Source of the DNA: Afipia sp. Root123D2
GTDB taxonomy: Bacteria > Pseudomonadota > Alphaproteobacteria > Rhizobiales > Xanthobacteraceae
Length of the DNA: 64,000 nucleotides
Direction: 5' to 3'
Assembly (NCBI RefSeq): GCF_001425835.1
Contig: NZ_LMDP01000004.1
Coordinates: forward strand, 186,001 to 250,000
This document shows, in pieces, positions 9,288 to 20,015 of this stretch. How positions within the stretch are numbered: position 1 is the stretch's first letter; each line of letters starts with the position of its first letter. The notes beneath the pieces are model-generated. The model ran no database searches. It was not told where the DNA came from and worked only from the letters and a program-made list of their open reading frames with translations. The translations under genes were made by a program, and so were the position numbers.

Positions 9288-10112
9288 GTGACGGAATTGA
9301 CCAATCGCCAGTCGGATATCCTGAATATCGCCCGGTCGTCGGGACGGGTGACGGTTGAAGATCTGGCCCGCCGCTTCGAGGTTTCGGCGCAAACCATTCG
9401 CAAAGACCTTAACGACCTTTGCGACCGCCGTTCGATGACCCGTGTCCACGGCGGCGCGATTATCGCGTCGGGCGTGGAGAACCTTGCCTATGAGGCGCGC
9501 CGGTTTGTCGCCGCCGAAGAGAAAAAGGCGATCGGGGCGGCCGCGGCGGCGCAGATTCCCAACGGCTGTTCGCTGTTCATCAACATCGGCACAACCACGG
9601 AAGAGGTCGCCGGGGCGCTGACCGGACACGAAGACCTGCTGGTGATCACCAACAATCTCAACGTCGCCATGCTGCTCTATCGGCACCCGCGCATCGAGGT
9701 CATCGTCGCGGGCGGTACGGTGCGCCGTGCCGACGGCGCGGTGATCGGCTCGACCGCCAATAGCCTGATTACCCAGTTCAAGGTCGACTACGCAATCATC
9801 GGTGCGTCGGCAATTGACGAGGAGGGCGCGTTGCTCGATTTCGACTATCGTGAGGTTCAGGCGGCTCAGGCGATCATCGCCAACGCGCGCAGCGTCATGC
9901 TGGTCGCCGACAGCACCAAGCTCCAGCGCAGCGCCCCGGTTCGGATCGCGCATCTCGGCCAGATCCAGACGTTTGTCACCGACATGCCGCTGCCGGCCGG
10001 CCTTCAAAACATCTGTACGGCGCGCGGTATTTCGGTGATCGCGGCGATGGCCGGCAAAACGGCTGACATGGGCGAAACCGGCTCCTCACCGGACTCCACG
10101 CCTACAAACTGA
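9288..10112 (+). CDS. glpR: DeoR/GlpR family repressor of the glycerol genes
   Basis: A DeoR-family regulator of 274 residues. The N-terminal HTH (NRQSDILNIARSSGRVTVEDLARRFEVSAQTIRKDLNDL, with the family TIRKDL motif) is followed by HGGAI and a sugar-phosphate-sensing domain (NIGTTTEE, ITNNLNVA, VIVAGGTVR). The frame stays open a long way upstream, but that part is only the antisense of the DMT transporter. GTG 9288 has AGAGG eight bases before it and gives the normal length; ATG 9255 is the alternative. It lies immediately upstream of glpD and the glycerol importer on the same strand. By analogy with GlpR it should respond to glycerol-3-phosphate. Confidence 0.88.
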   Translation: MTELTNRQSDILNIARSSGRVTVEDLARRFEVSAQTIRKDLNDLCDRRSMTRVHGGAIIASGVENLAYEARRFVAAEEKKAIGAAAAAQIPNGCSLFINIGTTTEEVAGALTGHEDLLVITNNLNVAMLLYRHPRIEVIVAGGTVRRADGAVIGSTANSLITQFKVDYAIIGASAIDEEGALLDFDYREVQAAQAIIANARSVMLVADSTKLQRSAPVRIAHLGQIQTFVTDMPLPAGLQNICTARGISVIAAMAGKTADMGETGSSPDSTPTN

Positions 10113-10140
10113 TTCCTCCGCCAATCCAGTGAATGTCCTG

Positions 10141-10170
10141 CCGCCGGCCGGGTGTCGGCCGCAGTTTTTT
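10141..10170 (+). terminator. Rho-independent terminator after glpR
   Basis: CGGCCG at 10145-10150 pairs perfectly with CGGCCG at 10156-10161 around a GGTGT loop. CAG and six T residues (10165-10170) follow. Position and form fit an intrinsic terminator that separates the regulator transcript from the glpD operon. Confidence 0.65.
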
Positions 10171-10283
10171 CGATTGTCTTCCACAGGCGATTCTTGATTG
10201 TTTTCTTTCGGTTTTTGATGTGATGTACTCATATCGAAACTATAAGCGCTGAAATTGAAGAGAATTGGCGCAAGGGGTGCGAT
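10171..10283 (+). promoter_or_regulatory. glpD promoter region with TTTCG-type half sites
   Basis: This A/T-rich stretch ahead of glpD stands out from the surrounding GC-rich DNA. TTTCG occurs at 10168-10172 and 10206-10210, and the inverted CGAAA at 10235-10239. TTTCG-rich repeats are common for DeoR-family operators in alphaproteobacteria, so these are candidate GlpR sites. A TATAAG at 10241-10246 could be a -10 element, but no well-spaced -35 hexamer is obvious. Confidence 0.35.
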
Positions 10284-11828
10284 TTGGGCCAGCGTTACGA
10301 CCTTGCGATCATCGGTGGCGGCGTGAACGGCTGCGGCATTGCGCGTGACGCCGCGGGGCGTGGAAATTCTGTTTTTCTCTGTGAAATGAATGATTTGGCG
10401 AGCGGCACATCGTCATGGTCGAGCAAACTGATCCACGGTGGCCTGCGTTATCTTGAGTACTACGAGTTCCGGCTGGTCCGCGAAGCGCTGATCGAGCGAG
10501 AGGTGCTGTGGCAGATCGCCCCTCACATCATCCGGCCGCTGCGGTTCGTGCTGCCCCATCACAGCGGTTTGCGGCCGGCCTGGCTGCTCCGGCTCGGCCT
10601 GTTTCTGTATGACCATCTTGGCGGCCGTCATCTGCTGCCGCCGGCCCGGTCGGTTGACCTGCGACATGATGAGGTCGGGCGTTCGTTGATTCCGGGGAAA
10701 TTCATCCGCGGCTTCGAGTATTCCGATTGCTTCGTCGATGACGCCCGGCTGGTGGCGCTCAATGCGCGCGACGCGGCGGATCGCGGCGCCGTGATCCGTA
10801 CCCGGACCCGTGCGGTAGCAGCGACGCCGATCGATGGCGGCTGGCAGGTCGCGCTGGAAAACACCATTACCGGCGAACGCAGCAGCATCGAAGCGCGCAT
10901 GCTGGTGAATGCGGCCGGGCCATGGGTCGAGGAAGTGGCGTCGCGCCGCGCCGGGATCAACGCCAAGGCGAAAGTCCGGCTGGTGCAGGGATCGCACATC
11001 GTGGTCCCGAAACTCTACGACCACGACCGCGCCTATACCTTCCAGAACGCCGATGGACGGGTCGTTTTCGTTATTCCCTATCAGGACGATTTCACGCTGA
11101 TCGGCACCACCGATCGCGATTACGATGGCGACCCGTCGAAGGTCGCCGCGACGCCCGAGGAAATCGCCTATCTGTGCCAATCGGTCAGCGATTATCTGGC
11201 CAAGCCGGTCAAGCCGGAGGATGTGGTGTGGGCCTATGCCGGCGTTCGCCCGCTCTATGACGACGGCGCCAGCGAAGCCCGCGCCGCGACGCGCGACTAT
11301 GTGTTCGAGCTCGATACGCCCGGCGGCTCGCCACTGCTGTCGATTTTCGGCGGCAAGATCACCACCTATCGCCGCCTCGCCGAAGAAGCACTGGAACGGC
11401 TGTCGCCTTATCTGCGCGGAACCAAGGCGGCTGAAGGCTGGACCGCGACAGCGCCGCTGCCCGGCGGCGATCTCGATGTGTCGGCGATCCCGGCGCTGAC
11501 CGCCGAATTGCTGCGCGATTATCCCTTCCTGACACCGGCCCATGCCAATCGTCTGTCCCATGCCTATGGCAGCCGTGTTGCAAAACTGCTTGGCAGCGCC
11601 AAATCCGCTGCCGACCTTGGACAGTCGTTTGGCGACACGCTCACCGAACGCGAGGTGAGATACCTTATGGCCAACGAATTTGCCCGCACCGCTGAAGATG
11701 TCGCATGGCGCCGTTCAAAACTCGGCTTGCGGCTGTCGAAAGAGGAGATCAGTGTACTCGATGACTGGATGGCCGCCTGTCGCGGGGAATCCAGGCATTC
11801 GCTCCATGATCCGGGAGTTCGTGCATGA
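10284..11828 (+). CDS. glpD: Aerobic glycerol-3-phosphate dehydrogenase
   Basis: A 514-residue FAD-dependent membrane-associated enzyme that oxidises sn-glycerol-3-phosphate to dihydroxyacetone phosphate and passes electrons to quinone. The N-terminal FAD dinucleotide-binding site (LAIIGGGVNGCGIARDAAGRG) and the GlpD-specific SGTSSWSSKLIHGGLRYLE are intact, as are NAAGPW and the C-terminal DAO_C region ending near residue 505. The start is a TTG with AAGGGG about eight bases upstream; no better start exists. It overlaps the next gene (glpS) by the ATGA quartet, so dehydrogenase and importer are one operon. A glpK kinase is not in the window. Confidence 0.96.
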   Translation: MGQRYDLAIIGGGVNGCGIARDAAGRGNSVFLCEMNDLASGTSSWSSKLIHGGLRYLEYYEFRLVREALIEREVLWQIAPHIIRPLRFVLPHHSGLRPAWLLRLGLFLYDHLGGRHLLPPARSVDLRHDEVGRSLIPGKFIRGFEYSDCFVDDARLVALNARDAADRGAVIRTRTRAVAATPIDGGWQVALENTITGERSSIEARMLVNAAGPWVEEVASRRAGINAKAKVRLVQGSHIVVPKLYDHDRAYTFQNADGRVVFVIPYQDDFTLIGTTDRDYDGDPSKVAATPEEIAYLCQSVSDYLAKPVKPEDVVWAYAGVRPLYDDGASEARAATRDYVFELDTPGGSPLLSIFGGKITTYRRLAEEALERLSPYLRGTKAAEGWTATAPLPGGDLDVSAIPALTAELLRDYPFLTPAHANRLSHAYGSRVAKLLGSAKSAADLGQSFGDTLTEREVRYLMANEFARTAEDVAWRRSKLGLRLSKEEISVLDDWMAACRGESRHSLHDPGVRA

Positions 11829-12913
11829 GTGTGACTCTCGACCACGTGTCTCGCGAGGTCAACGGAGTCGCCACCATTCGCGATGTATCGCTTACGCTTG
11901 AACGCGGCACGCTGAGCGTTCTGCTCGGCCCGACGCTCGCGGGCAAGACCTCGATTATGCGGCTGCTGGCGGGGCTCGATAAGCCGACGTCAGGTCGTGT
12001 CCTGGTCGGGGGCAAGGACGTCACCGGTTTCGACGTGCGCAAGCGCTCGGTGGCCATGGTCTATCAGCAGTTCATCAACTATCCGTCGCTGACGGTGTTC
12101 GAGAACATTGCCTCGCCGTTGCGCGTGCAGGGCAGGCCGCGTGCCGAGATCGAGAGTCGCGTCCGCGATGCGGCCAGGCTGCTGAAGCTCGAACCGTATC
12201 TCGATCGCACGCCGCTGCAATTGTCCGGCGGCCAGCAGCAGCGCGCGGCGATTGCTCGCGCGCTGGTGAAAGGCTCCGATCTGGTGCTGCTGGACGAGCC
12301 GCTCGCCAATCTCGACTACAAGCTGCGCGAAGAGTTGCGCACCGAATTGCCGCGTATCTTCGAGGCGTCCGGCGCGATTTTCGTTTACGCCACAACTGAG
12401 CCGTCCGAGGCGTTGTTGCTAGGCGGCCAGACCGTCTGCATGTGGGAAGGTCAGGCGTTGCAAATCGGCAAGACGCCGACCGTCTATCGCAGGCCGGAAT
12501 CGATGCGCGTGGCGGAGGTGTTCTCCGATCCGCCGCTCAACAAGGTGGCCATCGAAAAGAAGAACGGTTCGGTGACCTACGATGGCGGCACGGTGGCGCG
12601 TGCAACCGGGCTTTACCAGAATCTGCCAGATGGCCACTACCGGATCGGATTTCGCGCGCATCAGCTTGCAATTGCGAACAATGGTGCCGGCCGGCACGCT
12701 TTTCCGGCAACCGTTACCGTGACGGAGATCACCGGCTCGGAAAGTTTTGTTCATCTTAGGCAAGGGGACTCGAACTGGGTCTCGGTGCTGCCCGGCATTC
12801 ACGAGTTCGAGCCCGGACGTCGGCTCGAGGCGGCGATCGATCCTGACGACGTGTTCGTGTTCGACACCGGTGATCGCCTCGTCGCCGCACCTTCACCGGC
12901 TGGAGGGGCATGA
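11825..12913 (+). CDS. glpS: Glycerol ABC importer ATPase GlpS (H-loop His replaced)
   Basis: A 362-residue MalK-type ATPase of the GlpSTPQV glycerol importer. Walker A is GPTLAGKTS, the unusual form typical of GlpS. The Q-loop (VYQQF), signature LSGGQQQR (residues 133-140) and Walker B LVLLDEP are canonical. The H-loop, normally VTHDQ, reads ATTEP with Thr191 where the catalytic His should be. A C-terminal TOBE-like regulatory domain follows. With GlpT, which keeps its His but lacks a normal signature motif, it should form an asymmetric heterodimer with one competent ATP site. It overlaps glpD by four bases and precedes glpT by one base. Confidence 0.93.
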   Translation: MSVTLDHVSREVNGVATIRDVSLTLERGTLSVLLGPTLAGKTSIMRLLAGLDKPTSGRVLVGGKDVTGFDVRKRSVAMVYQQFINYPSLTVFENIASPLRVQGRPRAEIESRVRDAARLLKLEPYLDRTPLQLSGGQQQRAAIARALVKGSDLVLLDEPLANLDYKLREELRTELPRIFEASGAIFVYATTEPSEALLLGGQTVCMWEGQALQIGKTPTVYRRPESMRVAEVFSDPPLNKVAIEKKNGSVTYDGGTVARATGLYQNLPDGHYRIGFRAHQLAIANNGAGRHAFPATVTVTEITGSESFVHLRQGDSNWVSVLPGIHEFEPGRRLEAAIDPDDVFVFDTGDRLVAAPSPAGGA

Positions 12914-12914
12914 C

Positions 12915-14000
12915 ATGGCACGGATCGATCTTGTCGACCTGGCTCATTCCTACGGTGGCGAGAATGCTGCGCCGGAGAGCTATGCGCTGAAACCGATGTC
13001 GATGACGTGGCGGCAGGGCGGGGCGTATGCGCTGCTCGGACCTTCGGGCTGCGGCAAGACGACGTTGTTGAACATTATCTCGGGCATCGTCACGCCGTCC
13101 CGCGGCAAAATTCTGTTCGATGGTGTCGACATGACGCCGCTGTCGACCCAGAGGCGCAACATCGCGCAGGTTTTCCAGTTTCCGGTCATCTACGACACCA
13201 TGACGGTGGGACAAAATCTGGCGTTTCCGTTGAAGAACCGTGGTGTTCCGCGGAAGGAGATCGACGCGCGCGTGGCCGAGATCGCCAAGCTGCTCGATCT
13301 TGCGCCTTATCTCAATCGCAGGGCGACGCGGCTGACCGCCGACGCCAAGCAGAAAATATCGCTCGGCCGCGGGCTGGTCCGTTCCGATGTCGCCGCCGTG
13401 CTGTTTGACGAGCCGCTGACGGTGATCGATCCGCACCTCAAATGGGAACTGAGATCGAAGCTCAAGGCGCTGCACCAGGCGCTCAACCTGACCATGATCT
13501 ACGTCACCCACGACCAGACCGAGGCGCTGACCTTCGCAGATACCGTTGTCGTCATGCACGACGGTGGCGTGGTGCAAAGCGGAACGCCGCAGGAATTGTT
13601 CGACAAGCCGGCGCATACGTTCGTTGGCTATTTCATCGGCTCGCCAGGCATGAATATCTTGCCGGCGCGGGTGTTGGGTCGCGAAGCGCAGATCAACGGG
13701 CACACCATCAAGCTCAATGTGGCTTATGACAATCTTCCGAAAGATGCGCGGATTGAGATCGGCGTCCGGCCCGAATTCGTCAATGTCGCAGCACCGGGAC
13801 CGGGGCTGTTGTCAGCGAACATCGATCGTATCGACGACCTTGGACGCGTTCGTTTCGCTCAGATGCGGCTCGGCAGCATCAAGTTTGCCGCCCGCGTCCC
13901 GCCCGGATTTTCGATTCAAGGCAATCAGGCCGGCCTGATTTTCAACCCCGCCCGGGTTCACGTTTATGCGGATAGTCGTCTCGTCGAGGGGAGGGCTTGA
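12915..14000 (+). CDS. glpT: Glycerol ABC importer ATPase GlpT (degenerate signature motif)
   Basis: The second ATPase subunit, 361 residues. This GlpT is an ABC protein, not the E. coli glycerol-3-phosphate permease of the same name. Walker A is GPSGCGKTT, the Q-loop is VFQF, Walker B is VLFDEP and the H-loop His199 in THDQTEA is present. The ABC signature LSGGQ is replaced by LTADAKQ (residues 140-146). A TOBE-like domain closes the protein. ATG 12915 is chosen over an open upstream extension because GGAGG precedes it and it gives the normal MARIDLVDLAHSY start. Its TGA overlaps the ATG of the first permease. Confidence 0.93.
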   Translation: MARIDLVDLAHSYGGENAAPESYALKPMSMTWRQGGAYALLGPSGCGKTTLLNIISGIVTPSRGKILFDGVDMTPLSTQRRNIAQVFQFPVIYDTMTVGQNLAFPLKNRGVPRKEIDARVAEIAKLLDLAPYLNRRATRLTADAKQKISLGRGLVRSDVAAVLFDEPLTVIDPHLKWELRSKLKALHQALNLTMIYVTHDQTEALTFADTVVVMHDGGVVQSGTPQELFDKPAHTFVGYFIGSPGMNILPARVLGREAQINGHTIKLNVAYDNLPKDARIEIGVRPEFVNVAAPGPGLLSANIDRIDDLGRVRFAQMRLGSIKFAARVPPGFSIQGNQAGLIFNPARVHVYADSRLVEGRA

Positions 14001-14902
14001 TGGACAAGACGTTCGACAACAAGGCCTGGCTTCTGGTTCTCCCGGTGTTCCTGATCGTTGCGTTCTCCGCGATCCTGCCCCTGATGACGGTGGTCAACTA
14101 TTCGGTTCAAGACACGTTCGGCAACAATCACTTCTTCTGGAACGGCGTGGGATGGTTCAAGGAACTGCTCGATCCGTCGAGCGATCTAGGCGGCCGTTTT
14201 CTGGAATCGCTGTGGCGCAATCTTCTGTTCTCGGCGATCATTCTCGCGATCGAAGTGCCGCTCGGAATCCTCGTCGCACTGTCGATGCCGCGCCAGGGCT
14301 GGAGTGTGGCCGTGTGCCTGGTGATCCTCGCACTGCCGCTGCTCATTCCATGGAACGTGGTCGGTACTATCTGGCAGATTTTCGGTCGCCCCGACATCGG
14401 CCTGCTGGGTTACACCCTTAATTGGCTTGGCTTCGATTACAACTACGTCTCGAATGTATTCGACGCCTGGGCCACGATCGTCGTCATGGATGTCTGGCAT
14501 TGGACCAGTCTCGTCGCGCTGCTGTGCTATGCCGGCCTCAAGTCTATTCCCGACGCTTACTATCAGGCGGCGCAGATCGATGGCGCGTCGCGGTGGGCGG
14601 TATTCGCGGCGATCCAGCTGCCGAAGATGAAACGCGTGCTGCTGATTGCGGTTCTGTTGCGCTTCATGGACAGCTTCATGATCTATACCGAGCCGTTCGT
14701 TTTGACGGGAGGAGGGCCGGGAAATTCGACCACCTTTGTTTCGATCGAGTTGGTGAAGATCGCGCTCGGCCAGTTCGATCTCGGCAAGGCTGCCGCGCTG
14801 TCGCTCGTCTACAACCTGATCATCCTGATCGTGTGCTGGATATTTTACACCGTGATGGTCAACGCGGACGCTGACCGTCCGCCAACCGCGGGAGCTGCGT
14901 GA
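14000..14902 (+). CDS. glpP: Glycerol ABC importer permease GlpP
   Basis: A 300-residue inner-membrane permease of the binding-protein-dependent sugar class, with six predicted helices. The EAA loop is visible as YYQAAQIDGASRWAVFAAIQLPKMK, which contacts the ATPases. GGGAGGG precedes the ATG. The start overlaps the glpT stop (TGATG), and the stop overlaps the glpQ start in the same way. It pairs with GlpQ to form the channel for glycerol import. Confidence 0.93.
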   Translation: MDKTFDNKAWLLVLPVFLIVAFSAILPLMTVVNYSVQDTFGNNHFFWNGVGWFKELLDPSSDLGGRFLESLWRNLLFSAIILAIEVPLGILVALSMPRQGWSVAVCLVILALPLLIPWNVVGTIWQIFGRPDIGLLGYTLNWLGFDYNYVSNVFDAWATIVVMDVWHWTSLVALLCYAGLKSIPDAYYQAAQIDGASRWAVFAAIQLPKMKRVLLIAVLLRFMDSFMIYTEPFVLTGGGPGNSTTFVSIELVKIALGQFDLGKAAALSLVYNLIILIVCWIFYTVMVNADADRPPTAGAA

Positions 14903-15708
14903 TGCATTCAGTTCCGGGACGTCGCATCATTCTCGGCGTATTTCTGATCTTCCTGCTGTTGCCGATCTACTGGCTCGTCAACATGAGCTTCAAGACCAAC
15001 ACGGAAATCGTCACCACAATGACGCTGTGGCCGAACGATCCTACGCTGATGCACTATCGCCGGATTTTCACGGATTCGAGCTGGTACTCGGGCTACATCA
15101 ACTCGCTACAATACGTCATTATCAACACCGTCATCTCGGTCTCGTTCGCACTGCCGGCGGCCTATGCGTTCTCGCGCTATCGCTTCCTCGGCGACAAGCA
15201 TCTGTTCTTCTGGCTGCTGTCGAACCGGATGGCGCCGGCGGCGGTGTTTGCTCTGCCGTTTTTCAATCTCTATTCCGCGATCAACCTATTCGATACGCCG
15301 TGGGCGGTGGCGCTCGCTCATTGCCTGTTCAACGTGCCGCTGGCGGTGTGGATTCTCGAAGGCTTCATCTCCAGTGTGCCACGCGAGATCGACGAAACCG
15401 CCTTCCTCGACGGTTATTCTTTCCCGCGCTTCTTCGTGAAGATTCTCATGCCGCTGATCTCCAGCGGCATCGGTGTCGCGGCTTTCTTCTGCTTCATGTT
15501 CTCGTGGGTGGAGTTGTTGCTGGCGCGCACGTTGACATCGGTCAACGCCAAGCCGATCGCGGCGACGATGACGCGCACCATTTCCGCGTCCGGGATGGAC
15601 TGGGGATTGCTGGCTGCGGCCGGAGTGCTGACCATCATCCCCGGCGCGCTGGTGATCTGGTTCGTTCGCAACTACATCGCGCGCGGTTTCGCGCTGGGAA
15701 GGGTGTGA
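14902..15708 (+). CDS. glpQ: Glycerol ABC importer permease GlpQ
   Basis: A 268-residue permease of the MalG type with six predicted helices. The EAA loop reads IDETAFLDGYSFPRFFVKILMPL. It starts within the TGATG overlap with glpP. The SNRMAPAAVFALPFFNLYSAI segment is typical of carbohydrate ABC permeases. This GlpQ is a membrane protein and not the glycerophosphodiester phosphodiesterase of the same name. The small DUF2160 gene follows after 3 bp. Confidence 0.92.
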   Translation: MHSVPGRRIILGVFLIFLLLPIYWLVNMSFKTNTEIVTTMTLWPNDPTLMHYRRIFTDSSWYSGYINSLQYVIINTVISVSFALPAAYAFSRYRFLGDKHLFFWLLSNRMAPAAVFALPFFNLYSAINLFDTPWAVALAHCLFNVPLAVWILEGFISSVPREIDETAFLDGYSFPRFFVKILMPLISSGIGVAAFFCFMFSWVELLLARTLTSVNAKPIAATMTRTISASGMDWGLLAAAGVLTIIPGALVIWFVRNYIARGFALGRV

Positions 15709-15711
15709 ACC

Positions 15712-16038
15712 ATGGGCAGCATCGCATGGATGGCCTGGACTCCACCGACCGCAATCTTCTTCGGCTGCATCGTGTTGATGCTGTCCGTCATGACATGGCT
15801 CGCGCTCCGCTATCCGGAAATGGAGCGGGTCGGCGTGCTGAGAATTCCGACGACACGCGGCGATCGGCTGTTCATTTCGCTGATTCTCGCGGCCGTCATC
15901 CATCTTCTATGGATCGGATTCGTCGGAGTGCAACCGATCGCAACGCTGCCGATCGGAGAGGGGATCGAGATTCCGAGCCTCTGGCTCGCAACAGTGATTT
16001 CGTTCGGCGTAGCCGTTGCGGTGTTCCGCAACGTCTAG
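15712..16038 (+). CDS. glpU: DUF2160 small membrane protein of the glycerol importer operon
   Basis: A 108-residue protein with three hydrophobic stretches (about residues 12-32, 52-72 and 86-105) matching the DUF2160 family found inside glycerol importer operons. In rhizobial glp operons this small gene sits between the permeases and the binding-protein gene, as here. Its role is not established. Position and tight spacing to glpQ suggest an accessory membrane subunit. Confidence 0.8.
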   Translation: MGSIAWMAWTPPTAIFFGCIVLMLSVMTWLALRYPEMERVGVLRIPTTRGDRLFISLILAAVIHLLWIGFVGVQPIATLPIGEGIEIPSLWLATVISFGVAVAVFRNV

Positions 16039-16105
16039 CCCGCGAAAGCGCAGAACCGGGATCAACCCGGGATTCAGGTAACTTTGTTCTTCAACGGAGG
16101 AAGCC

Positions 16106-17875
<1,770 letters not shown>

Positions 17876-17897
17876 GCGTCATCTCCGTGATGATAAT

Positions 17898-17926
17898 AAA
17901 GGGCCGGGAGCGATCCCGGCCCTTTT
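17898..17926 (+). terminator. Strong intrinsic terminator after glpV
   Basis: GGGCCGGGA (17901-17909) pairs perfectly with TCCCGGCCC (17914-17922) around a GCGA loop. Three A residues lie before it and four T residues after, so the stem extends further and the structure can work in both directions. It lies between the converging glpV and livM genes. Confidence 0.88.
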
Positions 17927-17949
17927 CTTGTGGTTGGTTTGGCCGCGGC

Positions 17950-19008
17950 TCAGGTCTTCCGGCGCAGCCGCCCGACGATTCCAGCCGGAAAGAAGTAGAC
18001 GCTGGCGATGAACAGCAGGCCGAGCCACAGCAACCAGCGGTCTGGATGTAGCAGGTTCGGCAGAAGCGGGATGCCGATATCGGCCGCGGCGCTGGATGCT
18101 GCGCCCATCAGTGTCTGCAGATAATTCTGGGCCAGAATGAAGATCGTCGCCCCGATAATCGCGCCATACATCGTGCCCATGCCGCCGATCACCACCATCA
18201 GCAGAATGTCGATCATGATCGCGAAACTAAGCGAGGTTTCAGGCCCGGCGTAGCGCAGCCAGAGCGCGTTCAAGATGCCGGCGGCGGCGGCAACCAGCGC
18301 AGCCAGACAGTTTACCCATGTGAGATGAAAGACGGTGCGATAGCCCAGCGCCTCAGCGCGGAAACGGTTCTCGCGGATTGCCTGCAGCACGCGGCCGAAC
18401 GGGGAGTTCACGATGCGCAACAGCGCCAGGATCATCGCGCCAGATGACAGGAACACAATGTAGTAGCTCAAGATGCGGCCGTTGATTTCGAAGCCGAGCA
18501 CACTCTTGGCCAAAATCACGGTGCCGGGGTGCAGCAGTTCCGGAATCCGGAAGCTGCGGCCGTCGTCTCCGCCGGTCAGCCATGATAATTGCGAGGCCAG
18601 CACCAGAAAGGCCGATGCGACCGCCAGCGTGATCATCGCGAAGAAGATCGCCTGCACCCGCAAAGAGAACAGCCCGATGCCGAGCGCCAGCAAGGCCGCA
18701 AGCGGCAGGCCAATGACAATGCCGGTCGCCACCGCGCTCCATGTCGGGCCCATCATGTAGAGCGCGATGGCGATGGCATAGGAGCCGATGCCATAAAACA
18801 TCGTATGGGCGAACGACACCGTTCCGGAATAGCCGAGCAGCAGGTCGTAGGATGCGACCAGCGCGGCGAAGATGCAGATCTTGCTGGCGACGTTCATGGC
18901 CCGCGCGCCGGGGAACAGGAACGGCGCCAGCGCTAGCGCTGCCACGATCACGATCAGGATCGCGGCAAGGGCGCGGCTGCGCGGCGGGTCGCCGGAAAGG
19001 AGCATCAT
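17950..19008 (-). CDS. livM: Branched-chain amino acid-type ABC permease LivM
   Basis: A 352-residue LivM-family permease with about ten hydrophobic segments. Typical motifs are LLGYSGTVSFAHTMFYGIGSYA near the N-terminus, RAEALGYRTVFHLTW (the coupling loop) and IGGMGTMYGAIIGA. The start ATG overlaps the livH stop as ATGA, so it is translationally coupled. It is the last gene of a minus-strand importer operon (livK-livG-livF-livH-livM) that ends at the bidirectional terminator facing glpV. The substrate could be an amino acid, an aromatic acid or an amide; the family is broad. Confidence 0.92.
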   Translation of the reverse strand: MMLLSGDPPRSRALAAILIVIVAALALAPFLFPGARAMNVASKICIFAALVASYDLLLGYSGTVSFAHTMFYGIGSYAIAIALYMMGPTWSAVATGIVIGLPLAALLALGIGLFSLRVQAIFFAMITLAVASAFLVLASQLSWLTGGDDGRSFRIPELLHPGTVILAKSVLGFEINGRILSYYIVFLSSGAMILALLRIVNSPFGRVLQAIRENRFRAEALGYRTVFHLTWVNCLAALVAAAAGILNALWLRYAGPETSLSFAIMIDILLMVVIGGMGTMYGAIIGATIFILAQNYLQTLMGAASSAAADIGIPLLPNLLHPDRWLLWLGLLFIASVYFFPAGIVGRLRRKT

Positions 19009-20015
19009 CGGTTCGTCACCGCATAGAGCCCGCGCGGCCGCCACATCAGGATCGCGACCATCAGCAGGATGTTGGAAACCAGCGCCAGCTTCGGGATCAG
19101 GAAGCCGCCGTAGTTGGCGACCATGGCGACCAGCAACGCGCCGATGAAACAGCCGCCGATCGAACCAAGCCCGCCGATAATAATGACGATGAACACCAGG
19201 ATCATCATGTCGGCGCCCATCGAGGCGTGGACCTCCTCGCGGTAGAGCGCCCACATGATGCCGCCGAGGCCTGCGAGCGCCGAGCCCACCATGAACACGC
19301 CGAGAAACAGGCGCTTGATACGATAACCCAGCGCCTCGACCATTTCCCGATTCTCGACGCCGGCGCGGATCAGAAGTCCGATCTTGGTGCGATTGAGCAC
19401 CAGCAGCGCGCCGAGGAAAACGACAGCGCCGACGATCATCGCCAAGAGACGATATTTGGCGATGGCGATATCGCCGATAATGAACGACCCGCGCAGCGAG
19501 GTCGGCAGCGGCAATGGAATTCGCACCGGCCCCCACAGCGCGTAGAGCGCCTGTTCGGTCACGATCAGGCCGCCCATGGTGATCAGGATCTGCTTGAGGT
19601 GATTGCCGTAGACCGGCAGGATCAGCACCCGCTCGAACACCAGACCGAGCGCGCCGGACACCGCCATCGCCAACAGTGCGGCCGGGGCGAGGGCGGCGAG
19701 GTTGAGCCAAAGCGAATCCGCCTGCACCCATCCGGCCATCGGCCCCAGCACCAGCGTGGCGACATAGGCCCCAACCGCGATGAATGCGCCGTGCCCGAAA
19801 TTCAGCACATCCATCAGGCCGAACACCAGCGTCAGGCCGGACGCCATGATGAAGATAAGCATGCCCATCGCAAGGCTCGCGACGGTGAGCGTTGCCCAGG
19901 TGCTGGTCGATCCGATCAGCGGGATCATCGCCAGCGCCAGCACGACCGGCAGCAGCAGCGGGACGATATCGCGAGCCTCTTTCGGTAAAGCGCTGGTGGC
20001 CGATACGTCGGTCAT
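19005..20015 (-). CDS. livH: Branched-chain amino acid-type ABC permease LivH
   Basis: A 336-residue LivH-family permease. Diagnostic stretches are SGLTLVFGLMDVLNFGHGAF, ILITMGGLIVTEQ, RAGVENREMVEALGYRIKR (coupling loop) and GGLGSIGGCFIGALL. ATG 20015 has GGAGG upstream and overlaps the livF stop as ATGA. The frame is open further upstream, but that is the antisense-like shadow of livF. It forms the membrane channel together with LivM. Confidence 0.92.
   Translation of the reverse strand: MTDVSATSALPKEARDIVPLLLPVVLALAMIPLIGSTSTWATLTVASLAMGMLIFIMASGLTLVFGLMDVLNFGHGAFIAVGAYVATLVLGPMAGWVQADSLWLNLAALAPAALLAMAVSGALGLVFERVLILPVYGNHLKQILITMGGLIVTEQALYALWGPVRIPLPLPTSLRGSFIIGDIAIAKYRLLAMIVGAVVFLGALLVLNRTKIGLLIRAGVENREMVEALGYRIKRLFLGVFMVGSALAGLGGIMWALYREEVHASMGADMMILVFIVIIIGGLGSIGGCFIGALLVAMVANYGGFLIPKLALVSNILLMVAILMWRPRGLYAVTNR

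Noticed and set aside
11825-14000. Possibility that glpS or glpT is a decaying pseudogene because of missing ATPase motifs
   Set aside because: Each keeps the motif the other lacks, all other motifs and full length are intact, and reading frames are tightly coupled.
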